From NCBI GenBank assembly GCA_023379515.1, contig JAMCQQ010000230.1:1-10316 (forward strand): a stretch of 10,316 bases of DNA, read 5' to 3'. The translations under genes were made by a program, and so were the position numbers. The first letter of the stretch is position 1, and each line of letters opens with the position of its first letter. This DNA is from Actinomycetota bacterium. Its GTDB lineage: Bacteria; Actinomycetota; Humimicrobiia; Humimicrobiales; Humimicrobiaceae. Shown here piece after piece: positions 1 to 9,285 of the stretch. Under the pieces are notes generated by a model that was given only the letters and a program-made list of their open reading frames with translations, made no database searches and was not told where the DNA came from.

Positions 1-327
1 TCATTCCATATTTTTGGCGCCCATGATAAAGTTTCTAATCCGGCAGAAATAATTCCAAACCAAGATCCAAATTCTACCAAAGCGTATGTAGACAAAGCCG
101 ATGAAAGAGAAGAAGGATTAAAGAATATTTTTCCCAACAGTCCATACGTAAGATTACTTGTTCCTGAAAAGATGGGATATCATAACGTTTCATACTCAAG
201 ACCAGAATCTTCTGCGCGAACTGTTTTATATATGCTAAATAGATACAAAAGACAGCAACCTCAGCCAGCAAAAGCAATTGCCGATTTTGTAACAAAAATC
301 TTTGTAACCGTCGTTTTGAAACCATGA
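1..327 (+). CDS. C-terminal part of a possible alpha/beta-hydrolase (5' end outside window)
   Basis: An open frame runs from the first base of the window to a TGA at 325-327, giving the last 108 residues of a protein whose start lies to the left. It is the only plus-strand gene and converges on the minus-strand sugar operon, followed after about 10 bases by a hairpin. Visible residues: a G-A-H-D-K-V segment near residue 6 (Asp9) and a G-Y-H-N segment near residue 59 (His61), then a helix-like tail ending in a basic, Gln/Pro-rich stretch (residues 82-91). In alpha/beta-hydrolases and lipases the catalytic Asp often sits in a G-x-x-D-x-V motif and the catalytic His about 25-60 residues later before the last helix, so the pattern fits. 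The nucleophile Ser region is not in the window. The reading frame is fairly secure; the family call is a weak inference. Confidence 0.6.
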   Translation, partial: SFHIFGAHDKVSNPAEIIPNQDPNSTKAYVDKADEREEGLKNIFPNSPYVRLLVPEKMGYHNVSYSRPESSARTVLYMLNRYKRQQPQPAKAIADFVTKIFVTVVLKP

Positions 328-337
328 AGTTCTCCTT

Positions 338-382
338 AAAAAGTATACTGCTACATAGCATAGTAGCATATACAAGATTTTT
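338..382. terminator. Probable bidirectional intrinsic terminator between convergent genes
   Basis: An imperfect inverted repeat spans 343-373: arm GTATA-TGCTAC with one bulged C at 348, an 8-base loop (355-362), and arm GTAGCA-TATAC. Five A's lie immediately left of the stem (338-342), giving a U5 tract right after the hairpin in minus-strand transcripts. Five T's at 378-382 follow four bases after it on the plus strand. It sits in the 79-base gap between the plus-strand gene ending at 327 and the operon ending at 407, where termination is needed in both directions. The stem is AT-rich, so strength is uncertain; the U-tract is better placed for the minus-strand operon. Confidence 0.55.
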
Positions 383-406
383 GAGGCTGAAATAATACTT
401 CTTTTA

Positions 407-1996
407 TTACTTCCCCTTATAATGTACCAGTTTATATACTTCTACAACCGAAACTTTCCAGTGCCCTGCGATTTCTGCTCTGCCAAAGCCTGCGATTTCC
501 CACAAAGAATGTCCTAAGGGCTCGCAGGGCAGCGGGCTTTCGCAGACAACAAAAAGCTGATCTGTAACTGTTTTTCTTTGTGGGTCGTGTGCTTTATCTT
601 GAATAACTACAGGGGGATTATTCCAAATTGTGAAAAAATATCTGTAAGCATGGTCTGAATTACTGCCTGAAACAAGCGCAAAATTAAATGGCTTTGCATC
701 TGTTCTTGTCATTACAAAATCGGCAATTGTTTTTGCTTGATTTAACTGCCTATTCGGCTCGTATCTAAAAGGCAACCCCTGAATATTAAGAGCAAAAAAC
801 ACTAAAAACAGCAATATTGCAAAACCTTTAGAAAAAATCTGAAACTTTTTAATTTCAAATATGTAACTTATTAAAAATCCGACTAAAATAAATGGCAAGG
901 GAAACATAAAGCTAAAGTAATAATCATATACAGGCTTTTTATAAAAGCCGAAAAGCATTATTCCAACAATAAACCAGACAAAAAGCAATAAATATTTTTT
1001 AAAATCCGAAGAATTAGATTTATAGCTTAAGTAAGTTTTTAGAGCCAAATAAATTGTGGAAGAAATTGCCAAAAATAAAGTTAAAACAGTCCATGAAATT
1101 AAAATACTTTTATCGAATTTAAATAATTGTTCCGGAGGAGGAAAAGAAACAATAAGTCTTCCAAAAAGTCTGAAAAAAACATCATATAAAGTCAAAAAGA
1201 AATTTGAATTTGTGCCGGTATTTCCTGAATAAAGAATGAAATCAAAGATTTTATTAAAATTTAAAAATCCGTGTCTTATTTCAAAAGCCAAAAACGGAGA
1301 CCATCCTATGAGAAATCCTAAAATAATGAATGTATATGTTCTTACTAAAGAAGAGGATTTTTGTTTGAAATTAAATTTTGAAAGAAATTCAAGAATGAAA
1401 ATATATAAAACAATTATTACGCCTAAAAATATTGCAAGATAATGAAGCTGCATGGCAATACCAAGGAAAAAACCGCCTGTAAAAAAATATTTTAAACTCT
1501 TTTTTTCAACTGCTTTATAAATTACATATAAAGCCAAAAGTGAAAAAAACGGAAGAGGATTAGGATTCCATGATGAACGTGAATAGGCAATAACCAGGGG
1601 AGAAATTGCATATAAGGTAGAGGCAATAAGTCCGACTTTGTAATTAAAAAGCTCTTTAGAAAATTTATAAATTAAAAAAACAGTTGCTACACCGATAAGG
1701 GCAACCATTACGGCAGGACCGACAGGATTATAATTAAAAAGCCATAAAAAAGGAGCCATAAAATAATAATATATTGGCCCCAAGAAAAACCCCCCAACAG
1801 ATGAAGTAGGACCTAAAAGAGTTAATTTTCCATGTAGAATTTCATATACTCTTAGAACATCTCTGCCTTCGTCTCCTAAAAAAGTCATGTAATCTGCTAT
1901 TCTAAAAAGTCTTAAAAATGCAGCCAATAGCAAAGTTAAAATTATCGTTCCTCTTTGGTACATTTGGAATTTGAAATTTGAAATTTTAAATTTCAT
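407..1996 (-). CDS. GT-C family (GT39/ArnT/PMT-like) integral membrane glycosyltransferase
   Basis: Probably transfers a sugar from a polyprenyl-phosphate carrier to an acceptor on the outer face of the cytoplasmic membrane; donor and acceptor are unknown. The 529-residue protein has about a dozen hydrophobic segments (from about 16-33 to 389-405). The first outside loop carries the acidic G-D-E motif (Asp42, Glu43) typical of the dolichyl-phosphate-mannose-protein mannosyltransferase superfamily, followed by GPTSS (62-66), W-N-P-N (143-146) and L-H-Y (184-186). A soluble tail of about 120 residues (408-529) should be extracytoplasmic and has two cysteines (485, 491) that could pair. It is the last gene of the operon; its ATG overlaps the TGA of the GT2-GtrA gene (ATGA), so translation is likely coupled. 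No Shine-Dalgarno precedes that ATG. The first 11 residues come from a short DNA repeat, and Met12 (1963) is an alternative start. Confidence 0.85.
   Translation of the reverse strand: MKFKISNFKFQMYQRGTIILTLLLAAFLRLFRIADYMTFLGDEGRDVLRVYEILHGKLTLLGPTSSVGGFFLGPIYYYFMAPFLWLFNYNPVGPAVMVALIGVATVFLIYKFSKELFNYKVGLIASTLYAISPLVIAYSRSSWNPNPLPFFSLLALYVIYKAVEKKSLKYFFTGGFFLGIAMQLHYLAIFLGVIIVLYIFILEFLSKFNFKQKSSSLVRTYTFIILGFLIGWSPFLAFEIRHGFLNFNKIFDFILYSGNTGTNSNFFLTLYDVFFRLFGRLIVSFPPPEQLFKFDKSILISWTVLTLFLAISSTIYLALKTYLSYKSNSSDFKKYLLLFVWFIVGIMLFGFYKKPVYDYYFSFMFPLPFILVGFLISYIFEIKKFQIFSKGFAILLFLVFFALNIQGLPFRYEPNRQLNQAKTIADFVMTRTDAKPFNFALVSGSNSDHAYRYFFTIWNNPPVVIQDKAHDPQRKTVTDQLFVVCESPLPCEPLGHSLWEIAGFGRAEIAGHWKVSVVEVYKLVHYKGK
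1961..1996 (-). repeat. Short AT-rich near-tandem repeat forming the 5' end of the GT-C gene
   Basis: Read on the minus strand, the first 12 codons of the GT-C gene consist of degenerate repeats of an AAATTTCAA-like 9-base unit (AAATTTAA, AAATTTCAA, ATTTCAAATT, CCAAAT). They give the repetitive peptide MKFKISNFKFQ before Met12. The hydrophobic membrane domain begins only at about residue 16. The repeat may be a replication-slippage or mobile-repeat product that was captured into the frame, or it may be non-coding if translation starts at Met12. Confidence 0.45.
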
Positions 1997-3132
1997 CGGT
2001 GGGGTTTTTTACGCCAAATGACAAATCTATACATTGTAAAATTATAGACAAGTAAAATACCGGTTGCAAAAACAAAATATACATAGGGCAATGGAAAAGC
2101 TCTTCCAAATAGAATCTCACCTAATTGCACTATGCCTGATTGAATAAATAAAACGCCTGTATTAGACGATACAAAAAATCCTAACATTTTTAAAAGATAA
2201 GCACTAAAACCTCTTGCTCTTTGTTTTTTAAAAGTCCAGAGATTATTTAAATTATAATTTGAAAAAATTGCCAGTTGCGCCGATAACAAATTAGAAAGCC
2301 CTAAGGGAAGAGTTGTAGCATTAATAATTATCCTGTAAACAATTAGCTGAATTATAAAGCCCGTTCCACCTACTACTAAAAATTTCCCAAAAGACCCAAA
2401 TATTTTTTCCCGAATACTAGCTGTAATGATATATTTTAATAAATCTATAATATATTCCCTCGGCGCAATTTTAGAACGGCCTAAAGTTCTATCTGTAAAA
2501 TTAATTGGAATTTCTGCGACCTTATATTCATCCCTTACTACTTTATTTAAAAACGACACCTGAAACGTATACCCCCTAAAAGCTGTTAATTCTTGCCTTT
2601 CCTTAAGAAATACTTCTTTTCTCATTGCTCTAAATCCCCCTGTCCAATCATGAATGGAAAATTTAAAAAGTATTATACGAACCAGTAAGTTGCCAAAAAC
2701 CGAAAACATTTTGCGCGTTAGCCCCCAATTTGAAGGAATTGATCCTCCCTGACTATATCTTGTACCAATTACATAATCGTATCCTTCGTCAATTTTTTGC
2801 AAAAATTCAGGAATTTTATTTGGATCATGTGATAAATCGGCATCCATTTCAAACATAACTTGCGCATTCATCTTGTCTATTGCATAAGTCATTGCTCTAA
2901 CATAGGCCGCGCCCAACCCATGTTTTTCGCCCATATTCAAATCTATATTCTTGTATTTTTGCATCAATTGTTTTACTACATCCGAAGTTCCATCCGGAGA
3001 ATTGTCATCGGCAACTAAAATATTCATGTCATGGTTTTTTATTTTTGGGAAAATATCATTTTCCAATATCTCTATTAACCGCTCGATATTTCCTTTTTCA
3101 TTATATGTTGGGATTATAATTACTACTTTCAT
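1993..3132 (-). CDS. GT2 polyprenyl-phosphate mannosyl/glucosyltransferase fused to a GtrA-like membrane domain
   Basis: Likely loads a hexose from a nucleotide sugar onto undecaprenyl or dolichyl phosphate and may help move it across the membrane. Residues 3 to about 170 are a GT-A fold of the DPM1-like GT2 group: IIIPTYNE near the start, D-D-N-S-P-D-G-T (42-49) and the metal-binding D-A-D motif (97-99) in MDADLSHDP, then GTRYSQGG and DWTGGFRAMR. Residues about 247-375 form a GtrA-like domain with four membrane segments and a typical N-Y-N-L-N-N-L-W-T-F signature (292-301). The length of 379 fits DPM1-GtrA fusions. The start ATG at 3132 has an AGGA ribosome site five bases upstream. It lies 24 bases after the decarboxylase gene, the largest gap in the operon, and overlaps the GT-C gene by four bases, which suggests the two work as a donor-synthase/transferase pair. 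The exact sugar cannot be read from the sequence. Confidence 0.88.
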   Translation of the reverse strand: MKVVIIIPTYNEKGNIERLIEILENDIFPKIKNHDMNILVADDNSPDGTSDVVKQLMQKYKNIDLNMGEKHGLGAAYVRAMTYAIDKMNAQVMFEMDADLSHDPNKIPEFLQKIDEGYDYVIGTRYSQGGSIPSNWGLTRKMFSVFGNLLVRIILFKFSIHDWTGGFRAMRKEVFLKERQELTAFRGYTFQVSFLNKVVRDEYKVAEIPINFTDRTLGRSKIAPREYIIDLLKYIITASIREKIFGSFGKFLVVGGTGFIIQLIVYRIIINATTLPLGLSNLLSAQLAIFSNYNLNNLWTFKKQRARGFSAYLLKMLGFFVSSNTGVLFIQSGIVQLGEILFGRAFPLPYVYFVFATGILLVYNFTMYRFVIWRKKPHR

Positions 3133-3136
3133 AATT

Positions 3137-3140
3137 TCCT
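3137..3140 (-). promoter_or_regulatory. Ribosome binding site (AGGA) of the GT2-GtrA gene
   Basis: AGGA on the minus strand, four bases before the ATG at 3132, in the 24-base gap after the decarboxylase stop. Position and spacing support that ATG as the start. No promoter-like element is evident in the same gap. Confidence 0.5.
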
Positions 3141-3156
3141 ATCTTAAGATATTAAA

Positions 3157-4113
3157 TCACAAGCTCTTAAAATATTCTATTGTTTTTAAAAGTCCGTCTT
3201 CTGTTTTTACCTTTGGTGAAAAACCAAGTATTTTTCTGGCTTTGGAAATATCCGGATTTCTTTTTTTAGGATCATCAAGGGGTAATTTTTCATAAACTAT
3301 TTCCGATGCTGATTTGGTAAGTTTTTTAATCAGTTGTGCAAGCTCTAGAATTGTTTTTTCATCCGGATTTCCTAAATTAAAAACTTGTCCGTTTGTATTT
3401 TCTGAAAACATAACAAGCATTAATCCGTTTACCATATCATCAACATAACAAAAACTTCTTGTTTGCTTACCCTGACCATAAATTGTCAAAGGTATGTTTT
3501 TAATTGCTTGATTTATAAAATTAGAAACAACCCTTCCATCGTCTTTTTGCATAAACGGACCATAGGTATTAAAAATTCTTACAATTCTTACGTCTAAATG
3601 AAATTTTCTAAAATATGCCATTGTTATTGCTTCTCCAAAACGCTTGCCTTCATCATAGACAGACCTTATACCGTTTGGATTAACATTACCAAAATAATCT
3701 TCTTTTTGTGGAGAAGTTACAGGATCTCCGTAAACTTCCGAAGAAGAGGCATATAAAAATCTTGCCTCTTTTTCTTTAGCTAAATCTAACAAATTTCTTG
3801 TTCCGACTGAATTTGCAAGTAAAGTTTCTAAGGGGAAATTAATATAACTTCTCGGACTTTTTTTATTAGGCGATGCAGGCGACGCCAAGTGAAAAATAAA
3901 ATCTATTTTTCCAAATTCAATACCATTGAATGGCTTAACTATATCATGTTCAATAAGTTTGAAATTGGAATTGTCAAGTAAGCTTTTTATATTACTTTTA
4001 TCGCTTGTTAAAAAATTATCTACACAGATTACATTATAGCTATTATCAAGAAGATTCTTGCAAAGATTAGAGCCGATAAATCCTGCTCCTCCTGCAACCA
4101 GTGCGGTTTGCAT
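3157..4113 (-). CDS. uxs: UDP-glucuronate decarboxylase (UDP-xylose synthase), SDR family
   Basis: Converts UDP-glucuronate to UDP-xylose with NAD+ as a bound cofactor, in the cytoplasm (EC 4.1.1.35). The 318-residue protein is an extended SDR with G-G-A-G-F-I-G at residues 8-14, the catalytic S-S-S-E-V-Y-G-D-P segment (123-131, Glu126), and Tyr153-x3-Lys157 inside RSVYDEGKR. Family-specific marks are HLASPASP (75-82), GNVNPNG (142-148), FNTYGP (181-186), DGRVVSNF (192-199), GQGKQTRSFCYVDD (213-226) and DDPKKRNPDI (280-289). Together these separate UXS from general epimerases. Its substrate would come from the Ugd encoded four genes earlier in the operon. The ATG is one base after the gmd TAA, with no clear Shine-Dalgarno, so reinitiation is likely. 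Confidence 0.87.
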   Translation of the reverse strand: MQTALVAGGAGFIGSNLCKNLLDNSYNVICVDNFLTSDKSNIKSLLDNSNFKLIEHDIVKPFNGIEFGKIDFIFHLASPASPNKKSPRSYINFPLETLLANSVGTRNLLDLAKEKEARFLYASSSEVYGDPVTSPQKEDYFGNVNPNGIRSVYDEGKRFGEAITMAYFRKFHLDVRIVRIFNTYGPFMQKDDGRVVSNFINQAIKNIPLTIYGQGKQTRSFCYVDDMVNGLMLVMFSENTNGQVFNLGNPDEKTILELAQLIKKLTKSASEIVYEKLPLDDPKKRNPDISKARKILGFSPKVKTEDGLLKTIEYFKSL

Positions 4114-4114
4114 A

Positions 4115-6056
<1,942 letters not shown>

Positions 6057-6058
6057 AA

Positions 6059-7348
6059 TTATCTGCCAACACCCACGTAGTTAAATCCTTTGGCCCTCAT
6101 TGTGTCTGGGTCGTAAAGATTTCTACCGTCAATAATATTGGGGGTTTTCATTTTATCTTTAATTCTTGAAAAATCTAGTTCTCTAAATTCATTCCATTCC
6201 GTAAGAACAATAAGTAAGTCTGCATCTTCAGAAACTTCATATGCATCCTTTGTGTAATTTATATTTTTAAATATTGTTGCCGCTGTTTCCATAGCTTTTG
6301 GATCAAAAGCGGAAATTTTCGCACCGTCGTTTTGCAATAAATTAATAATATCTAAAGCCGGAGCATCCCTCATATCATCCGTATTGGCCTTAAAAGCAAG
6401 TCCTAATACTCCAATTTTTTTATTCCGCATATCGCCCAATATTTTTCTTGCCTTTCTGACTATATCTCTTCTTGACTGATGATTAATATTTTCAACTTCT
6501 TCAAGCAATGAGAAAGGATAATCATTATCTTTTGCAATTGAAATAAGCGCTCTGATGTCTTTTGGAAAACAACTTCCTCCGTAACCAGGGCCAGGAGATA
6601 AAAACATATTACCGATTCTTTTATCCATGCCTACTCCCTCAAGCACTTTTAAAGCATCTGCTCCGAGAGCTTCCGAAAGCTTTGCGATTGCATTGGCATA
6701 CGAAATTTTAAGAGCTAAAAACGCATTGGCTGCATATTTTATAAGCTCGGCCGTTTCAAAATTTGTTAACACAAGAGGTGCTTTAATTGGCTCATGTAGT
6801 TTAATTAAAGCCTCCTGCGCACGTTGACTTTGAGTACCTATAACAATTCTATCAGGATTAGTTGTGTCTAAAATAGCACTTCCTTCCCGCAAAAATTCGG
6901 GAACAGATGCATAATCAACTTCAGCGCTTTGAGGTTTTGAATCCTCTAAAATTCTTTTTACTTTTTTATTTGTACCTGCAGGAACAGTACTTTTTGTCGC
7001 AACCACACTATAGCCTTTAAGATTTTGTCCTATTCTTTGAGCAACTTCTAAAACTGCCGAAAGGTCGGCGTCGCCGGTTTTTGTTGTAGGTGTTCCAACT
7101 GCAATAAAAATAATGTCTGATTTAGAAATTGAAGGATTATAATCAAGAGTAAAAATTAATCTTTTTGCTTTTATGTTTTTTTTTACTAATTCTTCAAGCC
7201 CAGGTTCATAAATAGGAATTATTCCGCGCTTTAAATTGTCAATTTTTTCTTTTGTATGACCAATTACATAAACGCTGTTACCAAAATCCGCAAAAACAGC
7301 AGCAGTTACAAGCCCTACATATCCGTGTCCTATAAAAGAAATTGTCAT
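6059..7348 (-). CDS. ugd: UDP-glucose 6-dehydrogenase
   Basis: Oxidises UDP-glucose twice to UDP-glucuronate (EC 1.1.1.22), the substrate of the decarboxylase downstream. The 429-residue protein has all three UDP-glucose/GDP-mannose dehydrogenase domains: N-terminal Rossmann part (G-H-G-Y-V-G-L at 7-13), central domain with Glu151/Glu155 in EFLREG, Lys204 and Asn208 in ELIKYAANAF, catalytic Cys260 in GPGYGGSCFPKD with Asp264, and the UDP-binding C-terminal part (GLAFKANTDDMRDAP, 316-330). These residues coincide with those known from streptococcal Ugd. UDP-GlcNAc/ManNAc dehydrogenases are a less likely alternative; the adjacent UXS supports UDP-glucose. An oddity is G-H-T at residues 30-32, where an Asp normally binds the NAD ribose. 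The gene starts 13 bases after rmlD with no clear ribosome site. Confidence 0.9.
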   Translation of the reverse strand: MTISFIGHGYVGLVTAAVFADFGNSVYVIGHTKEKIDNLKRGIIPIYEPGLEELVKKNIKAKRLIFTLDYNPSISKSDIIFIAVGTPTTKTGDADLSAVLEVAQRIGQNLKGYSVVATKSTVPAGTNKKVKRILEDSKPQSAEVDYASVPEFLREGSAILDTTNPDRIVIGTQSQRAQEALIKLHEPIKAPLVLTNFETAELIKYAANAFLALKISYANAIAKLSEALGADALKVLEGVGMDKRIGNMFLSPGPGYGGSCFPKDIRALISIAKDNDYPFSLLEEVENINHQSRRDIVRKARKILGDMRNKKIGVLGLAFKANTDDMRDAPALDIINLLQNDGAKISAFDPKAMETAATIFKNINYTKDAYEVSEDADLLIVLTEWNEFRELDFSRIKDKMKTPNIIDGRNLYDPDTMRAKGFNYVGVGR

Positions 7349-7361
7349 ATGTTAATTTTTT

Positions 7362-8273
7362 CTAAATCTGATTCTTTATTGCCCTAAGCCCAGCATCAAC
7401 GCTTAACATTTCTGCTCCCAGATTACTTATTTTATCATTTTTAAGGTTAAGACAAAAGGGTCTTGGTGCTTTTGCGGCAAAATATTCTTTCCTTGTTGTT
7501 TTTGAAATCAATGAAGCATTTAAATTAAATTCTTTGGCAATTTTTAATGCAAGTTCGTATGGGGTAATCGCCTGGCTTCCGACAACATGGAATATGCCTT
7601 TTGCCTGTTTTTGAATTAATACATCTAATGCATTGGCAATGTCGTCAATAAAAGTTGGCACCATAATATGATCCGTAATCATATTTAATTGTTCATTTCT
7701 TTGCAGTTTTAAAATTAAATTTCTAACAACATCGCCTCTTTTAAAAAAAGCTCTATATGGATACGCAAGTCGTACAATAATCCATTCCAATCCTGAATTT
7801 TGAATCAGTTTTTCTCCTTCATATTTTGTTTTTGCGTACCAGTTAATCGGATCAGGCAAATCATCTTCGGAATACAATTTTTTTTGCCCATTAAATACAA
7901 AATCGGTTGAAATATAGATTATTTTTTTATTATATTCTTGACAGGCCTCAATTACATTTTGAGTTCCAAAAACATTTATGCCCCAGGCTGTTTGCTCCCT
8001 GACCCAGGCATCTTCTTTTTGTGATTGATTTTTAAAATTTAGGATTTCTCTATCTTTCTTTTTATCTAATTCACACCCGTCTACATTTGTCTTTGCCGCC
8101 ATATGAATAAGAATTGGAGCTTTAGAAGATAAAACTGCCTTAAAGACAGATTTTTTATCAAGAATGTTTATGTTATTTTCAAGATTTATAAACTCAAATT
8201 CATAAACATTATTAAGAAGTTCTGCAACCCTTGAACCAACCAATCCTGTTAATCCGGTTCCTAAAATCCTCAT
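7362..8273 (-). CDS. rmlD: RmlD-like dTDP-4-dehydro-6-deoxyhexose reductase (SDR)
   Basis: Probably reduces the 4-keto group of a dTDP-6-deoxyhexose; in the classical route this is the final step to dTDP-L-rhamnose (EC 1.1.1.133). The 303-residue protein matches the RmlD substrate-binding family: G-T-G-L-T-G-L-V-G at 5-13, HMAAKTNVDGCE (57-68), I-S-T-D-F-V-F-N-G (121-129), Tyr146-x3-Lys150 in WYAKTKYEGEKL, IVRLAYPY and RPFCLNLKNDKI (271-282). A polar insertion of about 25 residues (about 70-97, rich in K, E, Q and N) separates the VDGCE and INVFGTQNV motifs, which lie closer in canonical RmlD. Its ATG overlaps the rmlB stop (ATGA), with GAAGG three bases before it. No rmlC epimerase lies nearby, so the precise product is open. 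Confidence 0.78.
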   Translation of the reverse strand: MRILGTGLTGLVGSRVAELLNNVYEFEFINLENNINILDKKSVFKAVLSSKAPILIHMAAKTNVDGCELDKKKDREILNFKNQSQKEDAWVREQTAWGINVFGTQNVIEACQEYNKKIIYISTDFVFNGQKKLYSEDDLPDPINWYAKTKYEGEKLIQNSGLEWIIVRLAYPYRAFFKRGDVVRNLILKLQRNEQLNMITDHIMVPTFIDDIANALDVLIQKQAKGIFHVVGSQAITPYELALKIAKEFNLNASLISKTTRKEYFAAKAPRPFCLNLKNDKISNLGAEMLSVDAGLRAIKNQI

Positions 8274-9283
8274 AAGCCTTCATACTGCTTTTGATAATAT
8301 GTTTGATAATCTCCGCTTTTTACTCTTTTCCACCAAGCTTCGTTATTTTTATACCATTCGACTGTTTTTTCTAACCATTCATCAAAATTATGTAAAGGCT
8401 CCCATCCCAATTCATTTTTTATTTTAGACCAATCCAAAGCATATCTCCTATCGTGTCCAGGTCTGTCTTTAACAAACTCTATGAAAGACTCGTTTTTCCC
8501 TAAAATCTTTATAATTTTTTTAACAACCTCCAAATTATTGATATCTTGTGTTAATCCCCCGATACAGTAAGTTTGCCCTGTTTTACCTTTTTCTAAAATC
8601 AAATCAATTGCCCGACAATGATCTTCTACATAAAGCCAATCCCTCACGTTTAATCCGTCACCATAAACTGGAACTTTTTTATCTTCCAAGAGATTGGTTA
8701 TTAAAAGAGGAATCAGTTTTTCAGGGAATTGATAAGGTCCAAAATTATTTGAACAATTAGAAATTGTAATGGGTAAATTATAAGTATGATAATATGCTCT
8801 AACTAAATGGTCTGAACCGGCTTTACTAGCAGCATAAGGACTTCTGGGGTTATAATTTGTTCGTTCATTAAATTTATTCTTATCTTCCAATTCAAGGCTT
8901 CCATATACTTCATCCGTAGAAATATGATGAAATTTTTTAACCTTATTTTTTAATGCGGAGTCCAATAAAATCTGCGTACCCAGCACATTTGTTCTTACAA
9001 AATCAAAAGGCTCCATAATGCTTCTGTCAACATGACTTTCTGCCGCAAAATGAATAACAATATCAACTCCATCCATTGCTTTCTCTACAATTTTTTCATC
9101 ACAAATATCTCCTTTAATAAATTGATAATTTTTATTACCTTCTGCTTCTTTTAAATTTTCTAAATTTCCGGCATAAGTAAGCTTATCTAAATTAACAATT
9201 GAATCTTGAAGATGATTTTTAAGCCAGTAGAGTATAAAATTAGAGCCGATAAATCCGGCACCGCCCGTTACCAAAAGTTTCAT
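8270..9283 (-). CDS. rmlB: dTDP-glucose 4,6-dehydratase
   Basis: Converts dTDP-glucose to dTDP-4-dehydro-6-deoxyglucose with tightly bound NAD+ (EC 4.2.1.46). The 337-residue protein has V-T-G-G-A-G-F-I-G-S-N at its start, LDKLTYAGN (32-40), HFAAESHVDRSI (78-89), the catalytic triad region S-T-D-E-V-Y-G (122-128, Asp124 and Glu125), Tyr150-x3-Lys154 in SPYAASKAGSDHLVRAY, SNNFGPYQFPEKLIPL (178-193), RDWLYVEDHC (214-223) and DRPGHDRRYA (273-282). All are diagnostic and complete. It begins two bases after the rmlA stop, with only a weak ribosome site, and its own stop overlaps the rmlD start. Confidence 0.96.
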   Translation of the reverse strand: MKLLVTGGAGFIGSNFILYWLKNHLQDSIVNLDKLTYAGNLENLKEAEGNKNYQFIKGDICDEKIVEKAMDGVDIVIHFAAESHVDRSIMEPFDFVRTNVLGTQILLDSALKNKVKKFHHISTDEVYGSLELEDKNKFNERTNYNPRSPYAASKAGSDHLVRAYYHTYNLPITISNCSNNFGPYQFPEKLIPLLITNLLEDKKVPVYGDGLNVRDWLYVEDHCRAIDLILEKGKTGQTYCIGGLTQDINNLEVVKKIIKILGKNESFIEFVKDRPGHDRRYALDWSKIKNELGWEPLHNFDEWLEKTVEWYKNNEAWWKRVKSGDYQTYYQKQYEGL

Positions 9284-9285
9284 AT

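Noticed and set aside
74..361. Minus-strand open frame of 95 codons opposite the left-edge gene
   Set aside because: It lies antisense to the plus-strand frame ending at 327, runs through the terminator hairpin, and its protein shows no recognisable motif; the plus-strand frame is more protein-like.
1236..1442. Plus-strand frame inside the GT-C gene
   Set aside because: Antisense to a well-supported membrane glycosyltransferase, with no motif and no ribosome site.
2951..3295. Plus-strand frame across the GT2/decarboxylase junction
   Set aside because: Antisense to the start of the GT2 domain and the end of the decarboxylase, both identified by strong motifs.
6627..6827. Plus-strand frame inside ugd
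   Set aside because: Antisense to the Ugd central domain containing Lys204 and Asn208; no initiation signal.
8548..8760. Plus-strand frame inside rmlB
   Set aside because: Antisense to conserved RmlB motifs (RDWLYVEDHC, SNNFGPYQFPEK); no features of its own.
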